In this document: one piece after another, positions 1 to 7,196 of the stretch | Numbering within the stretch: the first letter of the stretch is position 1 | Layout of the letters: the number at the start of each line of letters is the position of its first letter | Assembly (NCBI RefSeq): GCF_002741015.1 | Contig: NZ_CP016621.1 | Coordinates: 62,001-126,000, forward strand | Direction: 5' to 3' | Source: Microvirga ossetica | GTDB taxonomy: Bacteria; Pseudomonadota; Alphaproteobacteria; Rhizobiales; Beijerinckiaceae | Length of the DNA: 64,000 bases | Made by a program: the position numbers and the translations under genes | Notes under the pieces: generated by a model | Told to the model about the DNA's origin: nothing | The model's database searches: none | What the model saw: the letters and a program-made list of their open reading frames with translations, nothing else

Positions 1-446
1 CCTTCTTCGACACCTTCGTTGCCAAGAAGGGAGCCGATGATTTCGCATTCGCTGGCGGCGACGCTGCTGACGACCTTTTTACGGCGTTCGCGGACGACAA
101 GACTAAGCCCGCAGCCGGCTCCAAAGCGGCCGATCCCGTCCCCGAAGAGCCAGCCGCCGAGGACCGCCGCGACTTCCGCGTCCGCGTGAAGGAGGACAGG
201 AGCGGGGTCTACATTTGGGATGCCGAGTTCGAGGCCGTCCAGTCCGCGCCAGTCAGCGAACTCGATCCTGGCCGCTACCCGCTGGAGGACTCGAACGGCA
301 AGAAGCTGGGATACACCGACGTTCTTCCCGGGAAGCGCGTGGAGCATCGCAGCGCGGACACGAACGAAACCCTCAAGTTCAACAAGCCGCAGCCGTCGCG
401 GGAACGTCGCTACGAGAGAGAGGATCGGTTTGCCGCCCGCATGTGA
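1..446 (+). CDS. hypothetical acidic protein, 5' end outside window
   Basis: An open frame runs from base 3 to the TGA at 444-446 without a stop, so this is the last ~147 codons of a gene that begins upstream. The visible part opens with an acidic, Ala/Asp-rich stretch (DDFAFAGGDAADD, then a Pro/Glu linker). It continues with a compact domain (FRVRVKEDRSGVYIWDAEF) and ends in a basic tail (RERRYEREDRFAARM). No family is recognised. A strong intrinsic terminator follows 26 bases after the stop, so it ends its transcription unit. The coding call is supported by frame length and codon bias. Confidence 0.75.
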   Translation, partial: FFDTFVAKKGADDFAFAGGDAADDLFTAFADDKTKPAAGSKAADPVPEEPAAEDRRDFRVRVKEDRSGVYIWDAEFEAVQSAPVSELDPGRYPLEDSNGKKLGYTDVLPGKRVEHRSADTNETLKFNKPQPSRERRYEREDRFAARM

Positions 447-471
447 CGGACGGCCCCGCGATCGAGACAGC

Positions 472-500
472 AACCCGCCCAAGTGGCGGGTTTCGCTTTT
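472..500 (+). terminator. intrinsic terminator
   Basis: The dyad AACCCGCC-N5-GGCGGGTT is followed by TTCGCTTTT. The same 'AACCCGCC...GGCGGGTT' terminator type recurs through the backbone. Nothing else is recognised between here and the promoter at 725. Confidence 0.85.
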
Positions 501-724
501 CCGGGCCAAGGCCCGAAAGGGAAGAGGAAAAAGGAACGCGGGCTGGGTGGGCTTCCGGCATTGCCAATCGTTGGCAAAGAGGATCGTTCGATTTCCGAAG
601 TAGTTATTTCGGTCTTCGAAGCTTTAGAACGATGCTGCTTTGACTAGGGTTGGTGATGCAAAGGACTAGAGCCGCCGAAGCCGAGATAATCCTTGTCTGC
701 CAGTGACTTTCTTCTTGTCGGCTA

Positions 725-777
725 TTTACGTGGGCGCCCTATTCACCCATACTAATCCTGTAACGAGAGATCGTTGC
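725..777 (+). promoter_or_regulatory. family-A promoter with operator dyad and 5' hairpin (site A1)
   Basis: The -35 is TTTACG (725-730), the spacer 17 bp, and the -10 CATACT (748-753). The spacer carries the imperfect dyad TGGGCG..CACCCA. The predicted start falls at the hairpin GTAACG-AGAGAT-CGTTGC (760-777), which pairs with one G-U. ATG follows at 799 behind GAAAGGAACTTACCAC. Confidence 0.7.
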
Positions 778-798
778 TACACGAAAGGAACTTACCAC

Positions 799-1161
799 AT
801 GACCGACACAAGCGCCGCCACGCTCATTCAGATCGCCGCCCGCAAGGTCGAGAAGGCCGACAAGAAGCTTGCCAAGTTCGAGGCCAAGTCCAGGGAGGAC
901 TTCTTCTACGCAGTCTTTGATGCCGTTGAACTCTTCGAGACGAAGGCCGCTCAACGCGCTTGGCAGGAGATCGCAGAGATCGACCCCGAGGTAGAGTTTT
1001 GGCGCATCAAGAAGCACGTCGCGGAGAAGGTATCCGCAGGCAAGTGGGTGGAAGGGTCTTCCTGCCAGATGAGGAACCTCTACCAGCGTTGCTCCCTCGC
1101 AGCGTGGATCAAGGTTCTCGATGCGATGGAATTCCACATCGACTGTCCCGAATTCGCCTGA
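799..1161 (+). CDS. hypothetical protein, WAD family (divergent member)
   Basis: This is a predicted cytoplasmic, largely helical protein of 120 aa with no known function. The ATG at 799 was chosen over the upstream in-frame start because it sits after GAAAGGAAC and the site A1 leader. The pattern RAWQEIAEI, then a Cys followed by a SLAAWIKVLDAM helix, aligns by eye with VWKEVGAF and KLAAWGDVQREIL in the proteins at 2058 and 2521. It is therefore placed as a divergent member of that local paralogous family. It is the first gene of an operon with the genes at 1236 and 1546. Confidence 0.8.
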   Translation: MTDTSAATLIQIAARKVEKADKKLAKFEAKSREDFFYAVFDAVELFETKAAQRAWQEIAEIDPEVEFWRIKKHVAEKVSAGKWVEGSSCQMRNLYQRCSLAAWIKVLDAMEFHIDCPEFA

Positions 1162-1168
1162 CGACGTG

Positions 1169-1187
1169 GCCGGGGCAGGTCCCCGGC
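1169..1187 (+). repeat. intercistronic GC hairpin
   Basis: GCCGGGG-N5-CCCCGGC lies eight bases after the upstream stop codon, with no U-tract. It is one of about 15 equivalent hairpins placed right behind stop codons in the array. Confidence 0.8.
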
Positions 1188-1235
1188 TTCCTTCCCGGAA
1201 CGAGACGACACCAACAGACGCAAGGGAGAGACACC

Positions 1236-1517
1236 ATGAACCAGGGCCAGAGGATCGCCGTCATTCAACGCCTTTCGACGGCTAACGCGACTTCGCAGCG
1301 GGCGATCGAGAAGCTGACGGGCATCGTCGCAAAGGGCAACGCGCTCCACGGAATCCTTCACGGCGACCTGGATGACCTGAACGTCAACCTCAAGGTCGGC
1401 GGCGAGCTCATGTTGCTCCGCCTCTTCCTGAACAACCTCCGCGCCGACCTCGATGCGATCGAGAAGGCGGTGGTGGGGAGCCAGCAGGAATTGGGAATCA
1501 TCGAGCAAGCGGCCTGA
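1236..1517 (+). CDS. hypothetical helical protein
   Basis: This is a 93-aa protein of unknown function starting MNQGQRIAVIQRL. The start is the ATG behind AAGGGAGAGACACC. It is predicted all-helical with heptad-like hydrophobic spacing (LHGDLDDLNVNLKVGGEL, then LRADLDAIEKAVVG), so it may form a small coiled-coil bundle. It has no signal peptide or membrane span and ends in Ala-Ala, as many array proteins do. It is the second gene of the A1 operon, 74 bases after its neighbour with a GC hairpin between. Confidence 0.78.
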   Translation: MNQGQRIAVIQRLSTANATSQRAIEKLTGIVAKGNALHGILHGDLDDLNVNLKVGGELMLLRLFLNNLRADLDAIEKAVVGSQQELGIIEQAA

Positions 1518-1545
1518 CACAGCAACAACAACGAGGGGAAACAAC

Positions 1546-1782
1546 ACGACGACAGACAGCACCACAAGAGCCGACCACCGCACCGTCGAAGCCGCCTATT
1601 CCGCGATCCTGCGGATGCGGTGCGACCTCGAAACCGTCAGCCGGCGCGAGGCTGATCCGGACTTGACGGCGGCACTGGAGAAGGTGGTTGCGGCCATCGG
1701 CGCGGCCGTCCCCGAAATTGAGACGGCGGTCGATCTCATGGCGACGAAGGTCTTCCGCCCGGAGGCGATCCCCGGCGCGTAG
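1546..1782 (+). CDS. hypothetical protein with apparent ACG start codon
   Basis: The coding frame (TVEAAYSAILRMRCDLETVS... to IPGA) has normal array codon use, but no ATG, GTG or TTG sits at the expected place. The RBS-like GAGGGGAAACAAC is followed by ACGACGACAGAC at 1546, where sister genes have ATGACCGAC. Either ACG is used as an inefficient start or the start codon has mutated. The only upstream in-frame start in this frame is at 1453, inside the preceding gene, and it would add a random Arg-rich N-terminus. The predicted product is 78 aa, helical and cytoplasmic, of unknown function. A terminator follows at 1816. Confidence 0.6.
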   Translation, partial: TTTDSTTRADHRTVEAAYSAILRMRCDLETVSRREADPDLTAALEKVVAAIGAAVPEIETAVDLMATKVFRPEAIPGA

Positions 1783-1793
1783 CCGCCACCTCA

Positions 1794-1807
1794 TGGGGAG
1801 CTCCCCA
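1794..1807. repeat. perfect palindrome TGGGGAGCTCCCCA (copy 1)
   Basis: A 14-bp perfect palindrome lies between the last gene of an operon and its terminator. An identical copy lies at 10574-10587, also at an operon end. Confidence 0.7.
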
Positions 1808-1815
1808 CGACGAGA

Positions 1816-1841
1816 AGCCCGCCAATACGGCGGGTCTTTTC
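1816..1841 (+). terminator. intrinsic terminator
   Basis: GCCCGCC-N5-GGCGGGT is followed by CTTTTCG. It ends the 799-1782 operon. The stretch to 1975 holds nothing recognised. Confidence 0.8.
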
Positions 1842-1975
1842 GTGTTGCCTCGGATTTCGAAGTATTGCATCCGCCCTCTCGCCTTGCGCTTGTCAACTAT
1901 TAGTAACCGCAAGGCTTCATGCTTCCGGCAGGCGCGGCAACATCTATTTTTCTTCAAAGATTCGTCTTCGGCGCA

Positions 1976-2037
1976 TTGACGGAGGGTGCGATTTACCCCC
2001 ACACTATTCTTGTAACGTCATTCACAGGCGACGTTGC
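1976..2037 (+). promoter_or_regulatory. family-A promoter with operator dyad and 5' hairpin (site A2)
   Basis: TTGACG (1976-1981), 18-bp spacer, CACACT (2000-2005). The spacer dyad is GGGTGCGATTTACCCCC. The leader hairpin GTAACGTC-N10-GACGTTGC (2012-2037) has an 8-bp stem with one G-U pair. Confidence 0.75.
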
Positions 2038-2057
2038 AAGCGAAAGGGAGTTACCAC

Positions 2058-2444
2058 ATGACCGACAGCAAGATTGCCGCCCTCCACGTAATCGCTAACC
2101 GCAAAGTCGAAGCCAACGAGAAGGCGATGGCGAAGTGGATCGAGGACGTTCAGGACCACTCGCGTTCCGCCCTGGAGTGGGCTGACTCCATGTTTCTCAA
2201 CACTGCCTACGCGGAGGTCTGGAAGGAAGTCGGCGCATTCACGCGCGGGCGCAAGTCCTTCCTCGAAGTCCGCGACCTGGTGAGCCTCCGCCTCGTCAAC
2301 GAGGCCACGTCCCCGTCGCGCTCCACCAGCGACTGCCACAACATCATGGCCCGCGCGAAGCTGGCCGCTTGGGGCGACGTTCAGAGGGAAATCCTCGACC
2401 TCGCCTGGGAAGACGACCACCGCGACGAACAGGCAGCGGCCTGA
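2058..2444 (+). CDS. hypothetical protein, WAD family
   Basis: A 128-aa predicted cytoplasmic helical protein of unknown function. The ATG follows GAAAGGGAGTTACCAC. It is clearly paralogous to the next gene: both have an N-terminal helix, KW(I/L)ED, then EWAD(S/N)MFLNTAY..VW.EV, a Ser/Thr-rich linker and a final LSAW/LAAW helix. It ends QAAA. The pair forms an operon with the gene at 2980 under site A2. Tandem duplication and matching lengths suggest paralogues with split roles, but no function can be assigned. Confidence 0.82.
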   Translation: MTDSKIAALHVIANRKVEANEKAMAKWIEDVQDHSRSALEWADSMFLNTAYAEVWKEVGAFTRGRKSFLEVRDLVSLRLVNEATSPSRSTSDCHNIMARAKLAAWGDVQREILDLAWEDDHRDEQAAA

Positions 2445-2453
2445 TCCTAGAGG

Positions 2454-2472
2454 GCCGGGGCGATCCCCCGGC
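2454..2472 (+). repeat. intercistronic GC hairpin
   Basis: GCCGGGG-N5-CCCCGGC lies ten bases after the stop codon and has no U-tract. Confidence 0.8.
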
Positions 2473-2520
2473 TCCCTTCCCGGGACGACACGATAGCGAC
2501 GAACACGAAGGGGTTTTCAG

Positions 2521-2907
2521 ATGACCGAGACGAACCACATCGCCGCACTGCGTAAGACCGCGCTAGACACCATCGAGGCCTGCAAGGAGAGGCAGACCAA
2601 GTGGTTGGAGGACGCGCATAAGGATCCAGTCCGCGCGATGGAATGGGCCGACAACATGTTCCTTAACACCGCCTACGTGCAAGTATGGGACGAGGTGGCC
2701 GGCATGACCGAATGCTACGACACCTTCCGCGAAATCCGCGATGCCGTGAACTTCAAGCTTTTCAGTCGAGCCAAGGAGGGAAGCACATCCACCAGCCAGA
2801 GCCGCAACGAGATGGACCTTGCGCGTCTGTCCGCTTGGAGCTCCGTGGCAGAGGCGATCGACAAACTCGTCAGGCGCGAAGAGCGGGCGGCACAGAAGGC
2901 GGCGTGA
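2521..2907 (+). CDS. hypothetical protein, WAD family
   Basis: A 128-aa paralogue of the preceding gene, with identical length and the same landmarks: KWLEDAHKDPVRAMEWADNM, FLNTAYVQVWDEVAG, an STSTSQSR linker and LARLSAWSSVAEAIDKL. The start ATG lies behind GAAGGGGTTTTCAG. It ends QKAA. It has no signal peptide, membrane span or catalytic motif. The pattern DP.RA.EWAD defines the family used here, and other members lie at 799, 2980, 12725 and 14032. Confidence 0.82.
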   Translation: MTETNHIAALRKTALDTIEACKERQTKWLEDAHKDPVRAMEWADNMFLNTAYVQVWDEVAGMTECYDTFREIRDAVNFKLFSRAKEGSTSTSQSRNEMDLARLSAWSSVAEAIDKLVRREERAAQKAA

Positions 2908-2919
2908 GGCGGCGGCACC

Positions 2920-2941
2920 GGAGCCGGGTCGTCCCGGCTCC
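2920..2941 (+). repeat. intercistronic GC hairpin
   Basis: GGAGCCGGG-N4-CCCGGCTCC is a 9-bp perfect stem 12 bases after the stop codon. Confidence 0.8.
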
Positions 2942-2979
2942 ATTCGGGCAAAAGGAACACGGAGTAAACGGGGCCACAG

Positions 2980-3381
2980 ATGGACAGAAAACTTACCGAC
3001 ACCGAACTCGCAATTATTGACCGAGAGGCGAATAGGCGCATGGCCGAGGCCGACTTGTGTATCAAAGGCTGGGCAAAGGAGGCGATGGAGGATTCCCGAC
3101 TCTTCCTCATCGGTTCCGGGGACGACTTTTGCGCCACCGTCCAGCGCAGATATGTGTGGGGGGTAGTTTCCTACGATGCGAGACTGGACTCCCTGATCGG
3201 CGTATTCGAGGCCAACCTACGGAAGCGGGCCGTCAATCCCGACCTCGACTACGAGAATGAGAAGGGCGGCAAGGCAAGGCCCGTCCTCGACGCAGCGGCG
3301 CACTACGAGGCCGTCGCCTGGAACGAGGTCGCGGACTTCATCGCCGGGTTGGCCGAAGGCGGCGGCAAGGAACCCGCCTGA
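2980..3381 (+). CDS. hypothetical protein, possible WAD-family member
   Basis: A 133-aa cytoplasmic protein of unknown function, third gene of the A2 operon. Its length, its order in the operon and the ending VAWNEVADFIAGLAEGG resemble the two genes upstream, but the central EWAD motif is replaced by RLFLIGSGDDF, so membership is tentative. The ATG is chosen after an A-rich region with only a weak RBS (GGGGCCACAG). A strong terminator follows 33 bases after the stop. Confidence 0.78.
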   Translation: MDRKLTDTELAIIDREANRRMAEADLCIKGWAKEAMEDSRLFLIGSGDDFCATVQRRYVWGVVSYDARLDSLIGVFEANLRKRAVNPDLDYENEKGGKARPVLDAAAHYEAVAWNEVADFIAGLAEGGGKEPA

Positions 3382-3414
3382 CCGTCCCAATTCCACTTTC
3401 CTATTTCCCATTCC

Positions 3415-3438
3415 GAAACCCGCCGCTTGGCGGGTTTC
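3415..3438 (+). terminator. intrinsic terminator
   Basis: GAAACCCGCC-GCTT-GGCGGGTTTC is a 10-bp perfect stem followed by TTGCG. It ends the 2058-3381 operon. Confidence 0.82.
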
Positions 3439-3579
3439 TTGCGTATTGGCCGTCGGTTTCGAAGCATTCCCGAACGCCAGCAATCACGGCCCATCGTCAA
3501 CATTTAGTAGTCAAGTCCCGGCTGCTCCAGGAGTCCTTCTGGTGGCGCGATCTTTTTCTGCGGCGAATCCTTTCGGCCA

Positions 3580-3637
3580 TTGACGTAGGGTGTTTTATAC
3601 CCCCACACTCCTAATGTGGATGCTTGAAAAAGCCACA
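3580..3637 (+). promoter_or_regulatory. family-A promoter with operator dyad and 5' hairpin (site A3)
   Basis: TTGACG (3580-3585), 18-bp spacer with GGGTGTTTTATACCCCC, -10 CACACT (3604-3609). The leader hairpin differs in sequence but keeps the position: TGTG-GAT-GCTT-GAAA-AAGC-CACA (3615-3637), with a GNRA-type loop. Confidence 0.72.
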
Positions 3638-3652
3638 CGGAGGGGGAACGCC

Positions 3653-3898
3653 ATGACGACGAAGACCAAAAGGAAGCCGCGCCGGATTGGCTGCCCGATA
3701 ACGATCAATCACTACCGCTACGGCCGCAAGGCTCACTTGGAGAGCATCCTTCGCCTCAAGCGTGAGATCCGGTCCTACGGAAACGTTTCCAAGCAGCCGA
3801 TGCTGGCATTCGCCACCTCCCACCTCGGGAAGAAACTCACGAAGCTGCGCGAGAGCCTGGCCCACATGCGCCGCCAGCCGATCGTCGAAAGCCTCTGA
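3653..3898 (+). CDS. small basic hypothetical protein
   Basis: An 81-aa, strongly basic protein (MTTKTKRKPRRIGCPITINHY at the N-terminus; LGKKLTKLRESLAHMRRQ near the end). The ATG follows GGAGGGGGAACGCC and opens a long operon that continues to about 7174. The charge suggests nucleic-acid binding, but no helix-turn-helix or other named motif is evident, so no function is assigned. It is the only clearly basic gene at an operon head in this stretch and is worth testing as a regulator of the operon. Confidence 0.75.
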   Translation: MTTKTKRKPRRIGCPITINHYRYGRKAHLESILRLKREIRSYGNVSKQPMLAFATSHLGKKLTKLRESLAHMRRQPIVESL

Positions 3899-3902
3899 CG
3901 AC

Positions 3903-3923
3903 AGGCCGGGATCGCCCCGGCCT
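3903..3923 (+). repeat. intercistronic GC hairpin
   Basis: AGGCCGGG-N5-CCCGGCCT begins five bases after the stop codon. Confidence 0.8.
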
Positions 3924-3962
3924 CCCCATCCAATGACAGCAGCACGACAGGGAGCCAATCAG

Positions 3963-4265
3963 ATGACCGACAGGAACAGAGCACTCCTTCTGGCCCAAGG
4001 ACTCGGTATCGTCGTCCTCATCAAGCGCACGGCGGACAACCCGCGCAAGGTCGAACTCGAACTTTGCCCCGGGTACGGACTTAGGGCGACTGGCCGACCA
4101 TACTTCCGGTGCAAGACCTGGAAGAAGGCACTGGCCTTCCTCGAAGACTTCGGGGCCGCTTCCAAGGCTCCCTGCGAACCCGGCGTGTTCCCCAATCCTG
4201 CCTTCCTCGCATTCCTCAAGGACCGATGCCCCGAGATCACGATCGACGGTCATTGGCTTCGATAA
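3963..4265 (+). CDS. hypothetical protein
   Basis: A 100-aa protein of unknown function starting MTDRNRALLLAQ. The start ATG is preceded by AGGGAGCCAATCAG. An N-terminal hydrophobic helix (ALLLAQGLGIVVLIK) is short and lacks a signal-peptide cleavage context, so the protein is probably cytoplasmic. The middle reads like a small beta-rich domain (KVELELCPGYGLRATGRPYF). It is followed 23 bases later by the gene at 4289, in the A3 operon. Confidence 0.75.
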   Translation: MTDRNRALLLAQGLGIVVLIKRTADNPRKVELELCPGYGLRATGRPYFRCKTWKKALAFLEDFGAASKAPCEPGVFPNPAFLAFLKDRCPEITIDGHWLR

Positions 4266-4288
4266 CGAGCAACGGAGGGAGGTGGGAA

Positions 4289-4663
4289 ATGGCCAGAGGG
4301 ATTCCATTGGCAGAGCAGCATCGGTTCGAGGGGGACTACGAGATCGTCGTCAAAGGGAGCGGCAAGATGTGGTTCGCCAGCATCGTGTTCCGCGATGTGA
4401 GCGGCAGGGCCACGCCGACCACTTACTCCTGCCAGAAAGGCAAATACGGCGATCCCGAGCAGCGCATTGTCAGGAAAGCCCTCCAAGCAGACCTGGAACG
4501 GCTACGCGCCTACCGCGCCAAGACGGGTCGCCGCTGGGAGATCGAGAAGGTGGAGGGCCAGGTCGCGCTGAACAGGACTGCGAGACATGCCCGCAGGGCT
4601 GGCGTCGAACTGCCGCAACAAGAAAAACGCAAGCCGCCAACGGTCATCACCGACCGCCACTGA
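4289..4663 (+). CDS. hypothetical protein, GDYE family
   Basis: A 124-aa member of the local family that opens with H..(E/A)G(D/N)YEI. Here EQHRFEGDYEIVVKG leads, then WFASIVFRDVSGRATPTTY, a D..QRIVRKALQADLERLRAYR segment and TGRRWEIEKVEG, with a basic C-terminal tail. The layout suggests a beta-rich N-terminal half (an antiparallel sheet ending DxxGxxTxTxY) followed by a helix and a short strand. It is predicted cytoplasmic. Five relatives lie at 7678, 8181, 9370, 9732 and 10138. The function is unknown. Confidence 0.8.
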   Translation: MARGIPLAEQHRFEGDYEIVVKGSGKMWFASIVFRDVSGRATPTTYSCQKGKYGDPEQRIVRKALQADLERLRAYRAKTGRRWEIEKVEGQVALNRTARHARRAGVELPQQEKRKPPTVITDRH

Positions 4664-4702
4664 CAGATCACCAATACCAACCAGCATGAAAGGAGTGACC
4701 GC

Positions 4703-5140
4703 ATGAGCAAGAAGCTGAACATCCTCGTAACCGACGAAGCCGCACTGGAAGCCGCGATCGAGCCGATCCGTGGCCGTGCCACGACGTGGACGCATCCGGC
4801 CAGCGGCATCAGGAACGTTGCCGAACTGGCAGAGAGCCGACTTGCGAAGGCCGGGTTGCCTCCGTCCCACAGCGTCGGTGTCGTCGCCGTCCATACATCG
4901 ATGGGGCCGGAATCCAACTCATACGACTACGGCGTGACCGGGAGCAGGATCACGCTCAAGCGTTCCAGGGACGGCTGGAGGTTCGTCGGCTACGAAAAGA
5001 TCGGCCTTTACCCAAAGCAGGGCGGCAAGCTGGACCTCACGTTTCAGGAGAGACACCGCGAGGCGATGGTTGCCGCAATCCTCCGGAACAACCGGATCAC
5101 CGTGAAGTCCGCGACGACCGAGCAGAAGGAGGCCGCGTGA
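4703..5140 (+). CDS. hypothetical protein
   Basis: A 145-aa cytoplasmic protein of unknown function (MSKKLNILVTDEAALEAAI). The ATG follows GAAAGGAGTGACCGC, the strongest RBS of this operon. The central region is beta-rich (SYDYGVTGSRITLKRSRDGW), and a helical tail ends QKEAA. Its stop overlaps the next start (TGATG), which points to translational coupling with the gene at 5140. Confidence 0.78.
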   Translation: MSKKLNILVTDEAALEAAIEPIRGRATTWTHPASGIRNVAELAESRLAKAGLPPSHSVGVVAVHTSMGPESNSYDYGVTGSRITLKRSRDGWRFVGYEKIGLYPKQGGKLDLTFQERHREAMVAAILRNNRITVKSATTEQKEAA

Positions 5141-5430
5141 TGCTGGAATCCTTGCAGAAGATGGTTCCCCTTCACCACGGCTCCCGGTTCGAACTGAACG
5201 GCCACCTCTACGAGATCGAGGGGAGCTTTGTTCAGGCAAACACTCCCAAGGTCCGCGTCAAAGTCTCGAAGCTGGCGGACGGCGGTGAGATCGAGCCTCT
5301 AGGCACCGTGTCCATCAAGCGGTCGCCCGGGCAGACCGAGATGAGCCAATCCATGATCGCAAACCGTGTCAGGCCGCTACTCGGCAAGCTGGCGACGACG
5401 ACGGAGGTTGACCTTTTCGGGGCCGACTGA
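5140..5430 (+). CDS. hypothetical protein, coupled to upstream gene
   Basis: A 96-aa protein (MLESLQKMVPLHHGSRFELN) beginning at the ATG inside the upstream TGATG. A GTG one codon earlier is an alternative. The sequence RFELNGHLYEIEGSF.. followed by KVRVKVSKL suggests a small beta-barrel or beta-sandwich. No known motif is seen. It is coupled to 4703 and followed seven bases later by a GC hairpin. Confidence 0.75.
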   Translation: MLESLQKMVPLHHGSRFELNGHLYEIEGSFVQANTPKVRVKVSKLADGGEIEPLGTVSIKRSPGQTEMSQSMIANRVRPLLGKLATTTEVDLFGAD

Positions 5431-5436
5431 CGACGG

Positions 5437-5454
5437 GGCCGGAAGAATCCGGCC
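5437..5454 (+). repeat. intercistronic GC hairpin
   Basis: GGCCGGA-AGAA-TCCGGCC lies just after the stop. A second imperfect hairpin (CCGAGCCGCCGG...CGGTTCCGGGGAGG) follows, the same two-hairpin layout as at 8079 and 9269. Confidence 0.78.
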
Positions 5455-5542
5455 TTCCCCCGAGCCGCCGGCGACGACGGTTCCGGGGAGGGATGCCCGA
5501 CACCCTCCACGACTTCAACACCAACACAGGGAGAACGACACC

Positions 5543-5902
5543 ATGACCGACACGAAGCAAGCATTTCTCTTCCCGCACGACGGCGACGTTCACCTGATCG
5601 TCCGCACCGGGACGGAGATCGCCGCCTACTCCATCACGGACACCCACATCGGCGGCAAGGCCGAGCGCAAGGCCGTGATCGTCGGCAATCAGGACCGCGA
5701 GGCCGTCTACAAGGAGAAGCTGGACGCGCTTCACTACGCGAACCTCTCGCTCTTCAACGCCGTCTCGAAGTCCCTTCTCGGGGTTGACGGCATGGAAGCC
5801 GCCGAACAGGCCGGGTTCCGCTTCATCGAGCCGTCCGGTTCGACGTGGGATGGCACCGCACGTTTCCCGATCAAGGGACCGTTCGAGCTCGTCGCGGCAT
5901 AG
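5543..5902 (+). CDS. hypothetical protein
   Basis: A 119-aa protein of unknown function (MTDTKQAFLFPHDGDVHLIV). The ATG sits behind AGGGAGAACGACACC. The first half is beta-rich (DVHLIVRTGTEIAAYSITDT). A helix with alternating Lys/Asp (REAVYKEKLDALHYANLSLF) follows, then the ending FPIKGPFELVAA. It has no membrane segment. Part of the A3 operon. Confidence 0.78.
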   Translation: MTDTKQAFLFPHDGDVHLIVRTGTEIAAYSITDTHIGGKAERKAVIVGNQDREAVYKEKLDALHYANLSLFNAVSKSLLGVDGMEAAEQAGFRFIEPSGSTWDGTARFPIKGPFELVAA

Positions 5903-5959
5903 CCGCGACGTTCCCCCTTGAGGGGTTCCATCACCAATAGACGAAAGGAGCTACCATCC

Positions 5960-6238
5960 ATGAAGAACGACGACGTGGATTATGAAGCCGCGCTGGAAGG
6001 CCCGATTTACGCGATCGCCTCCGCATCGAGCAACATCGAGTGGATCGCGGAACGCATCCAGCATTCTCACCCTACGGAATCCGCGACACTCGCGCTCCTG
6101 GTCCGCGGACTCAAGGGAGCCGTTCACATCGCGGAGGAAACCAAGCCGAAGCTGGCACCGGGGGCCAATCAATGGCCCGGGTCGCCAAGCATCCGATGGC
6201 GGAAGCCGCCGACGCGATCATGGCGACCGGACTCGTGA
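5960..6238 (+). CDS. hypothetical protein, 3' end overlaps next gene
   Basis: A 92-aa reading of which the first ~70 residues (MKNDDVDYEAALEGPIYAIA through HIAEETKPKLAPGANQ) have normal composition. The last ~20 (WPGSPSIRWRKPPTRSWRPDS) overlap the next gene out of frame and look like shadow coding. The stop codon may have drifted, or a small deletion may have fused the 3' end onto the neighbour. The ATG follows GAAAGGAGCTACCATCC. The function is unknown. Confidence 0.65.
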   Translation: MKNDDVDYEAALEGPIYAIASASSNIEWIAERIQHSHPTESATLALLVRGLKGAVHIAEETKPKLAPGANQWPGSPSIRWRKPPTRSWRPDS

Positions 6239-6486
6239 AGGGGAAGATGCCGGCGAAGGACGGCAAGCGTCTCTACCTCGTCCTTTGGGCGGTCAATCCC
6301 GATTTCCAGGGCGACGTGACAACGCGCGTCTACCTGGATTCCCGAGCGCGGGAGTTTCGGATCGACGCAGGAAAGGGACTGTCCCGCGACTTCTCGGAAG
6401 CCCTATTCGAGATCGGACTCACAGCCCGGGCTTTCGGGATCGTCACGGAGGAACGTGACGACGACCTGACCGTCAGGATTCAGTGA
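6172..6486 (+). CDS. hypothetical protein
   Basis: A 104-aa protein (MARVAKHPMAEAADAIMATG) with a normal composition: a KRLYLVLWAVNPDFQG beta segment, RVYLDSRAREFRID, and a helix around SRDFSEALFEIGLTARAFG. Its start lies 67 bases inside the upstream gene with only GGGGG as RBS, so it is probably translated by coupling. No family is recognised. Confidence 0.72.
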   Translation: MARVAKHPMAEAADAIMATGLVKGKMPAKDGKRLYLVLWAVNPDFQGDVTTRVYLDSRAREFRIDAGKGLSRDFSEALFEIGLTARAFGIVTEERDDDLTVRIQ

Positions 6487-6503
6487 AAAGGAAAGGACAG
6501 CGG

Positions 6504-6854
6504 ATGAACGGCGACTACATGGACGCGATGTGCATCGGCAACGAGGACTTCATGGAAGAGATCGAGGCCGAGATCCGTGCCGAACTCAAGGCTGGCCGCG
6601 CGGACGGACTGGTCGAGGGCGAGGCCCAGCGCGACTTGTCCGTCCGCATGTCGGGACGCGATTACGTCTTCAAGGCCAACGTGCCGGCCGACGTGGCGGC
6701 GCGTGACGGCGTGGAGAAGGCGGTGAACGCCGCCCTCAATCGCGGGCTGGCCGGGAAGATCGCCTGGGGACCACAGATCAGGTGGCAGATCGAGGATCAC
6801 AGCCGATTCCTGCGGGATCGCGGCAGGGACGAGTCGATCGAGGTATGGTTCTAG
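6504..6854 (+). CDS. hypothetical acidic protein
   Basis: A 116-aa acidic protein (MNGDYMDAMCIGNEDFMEEI). The ATG is preferred over the GTG at 6483, which overlaps the previous stop, because AAGGAAAGGAC lies upstream of it. The N-terminal half is helical and acidic (EEIEAEIRAELKAGRADGLV). The C-terminal half has AARDGVEKAVNAALNRGL, which may be a helical hairpin. Cytoplasmic, function unknown. Confidence 0.75.
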   Translation: MNGDYMDAMCIGNEDFMEEIEAEIRAELKAGRADGLVEGEAQRDLSVRMSGRDYVFKANVPADVAARDGVEKAVNAALNRGLAGKIAWGPQIRWQIEDHSRFLRDRGRDESIEVWF

Positions 6855-6943
6855 CGGCTATGCGCCGACGACCACTGACCGCTTTTGCGATGCAGCCGGC
6901 GGCGGCAACCATTCAGGAGCCAACCAACAAGGGGAGGGGGCAG

Positions 6944-7174
6944 ATGCAGTTGATGGACTACAGGCGGAAGGACGACTACGCAGCCCGGATCGAGGAACTG
7001 ATGAAGCTGGTCGAGGTAAACGCCGCCGAGGCGAACCGCATCGAGCAGGACATGCGGTTTCGGGGCGGTGGGGCGCGTGACATGAGATCGGCGGCGATGA
7101 ACCTTGCCGAAGCCGTCAGTTGCATGGCGGCGCAAATCCGGTCCCTCCAAGGACACGACGACAAGGCCGCATAG
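6944..7174 (+). CDS. small helical hypothetical protein
   Basis: A 76-aa helical protein (MQLMDYRRKDDYAARIEELM) ending DDKAA. The ATG sits behind GGGGAGGGGGCAG. Heptad-like leucines and alanines suggest a short coiled coil. It is the last gene of the A3 operon, with a strong terminator 22 bases after the stop. Confidence 0.75.
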   Translation: MQLMDYRRKDDYAARIEELMKLVEVNAAEANRIEQDMRFRGGGARDMRSAAMNLAEAVSCMAAQIRSLQGHDDKAA

Positions 7175-7196
7175 GCATCCGGCACCGTGACGAAGC

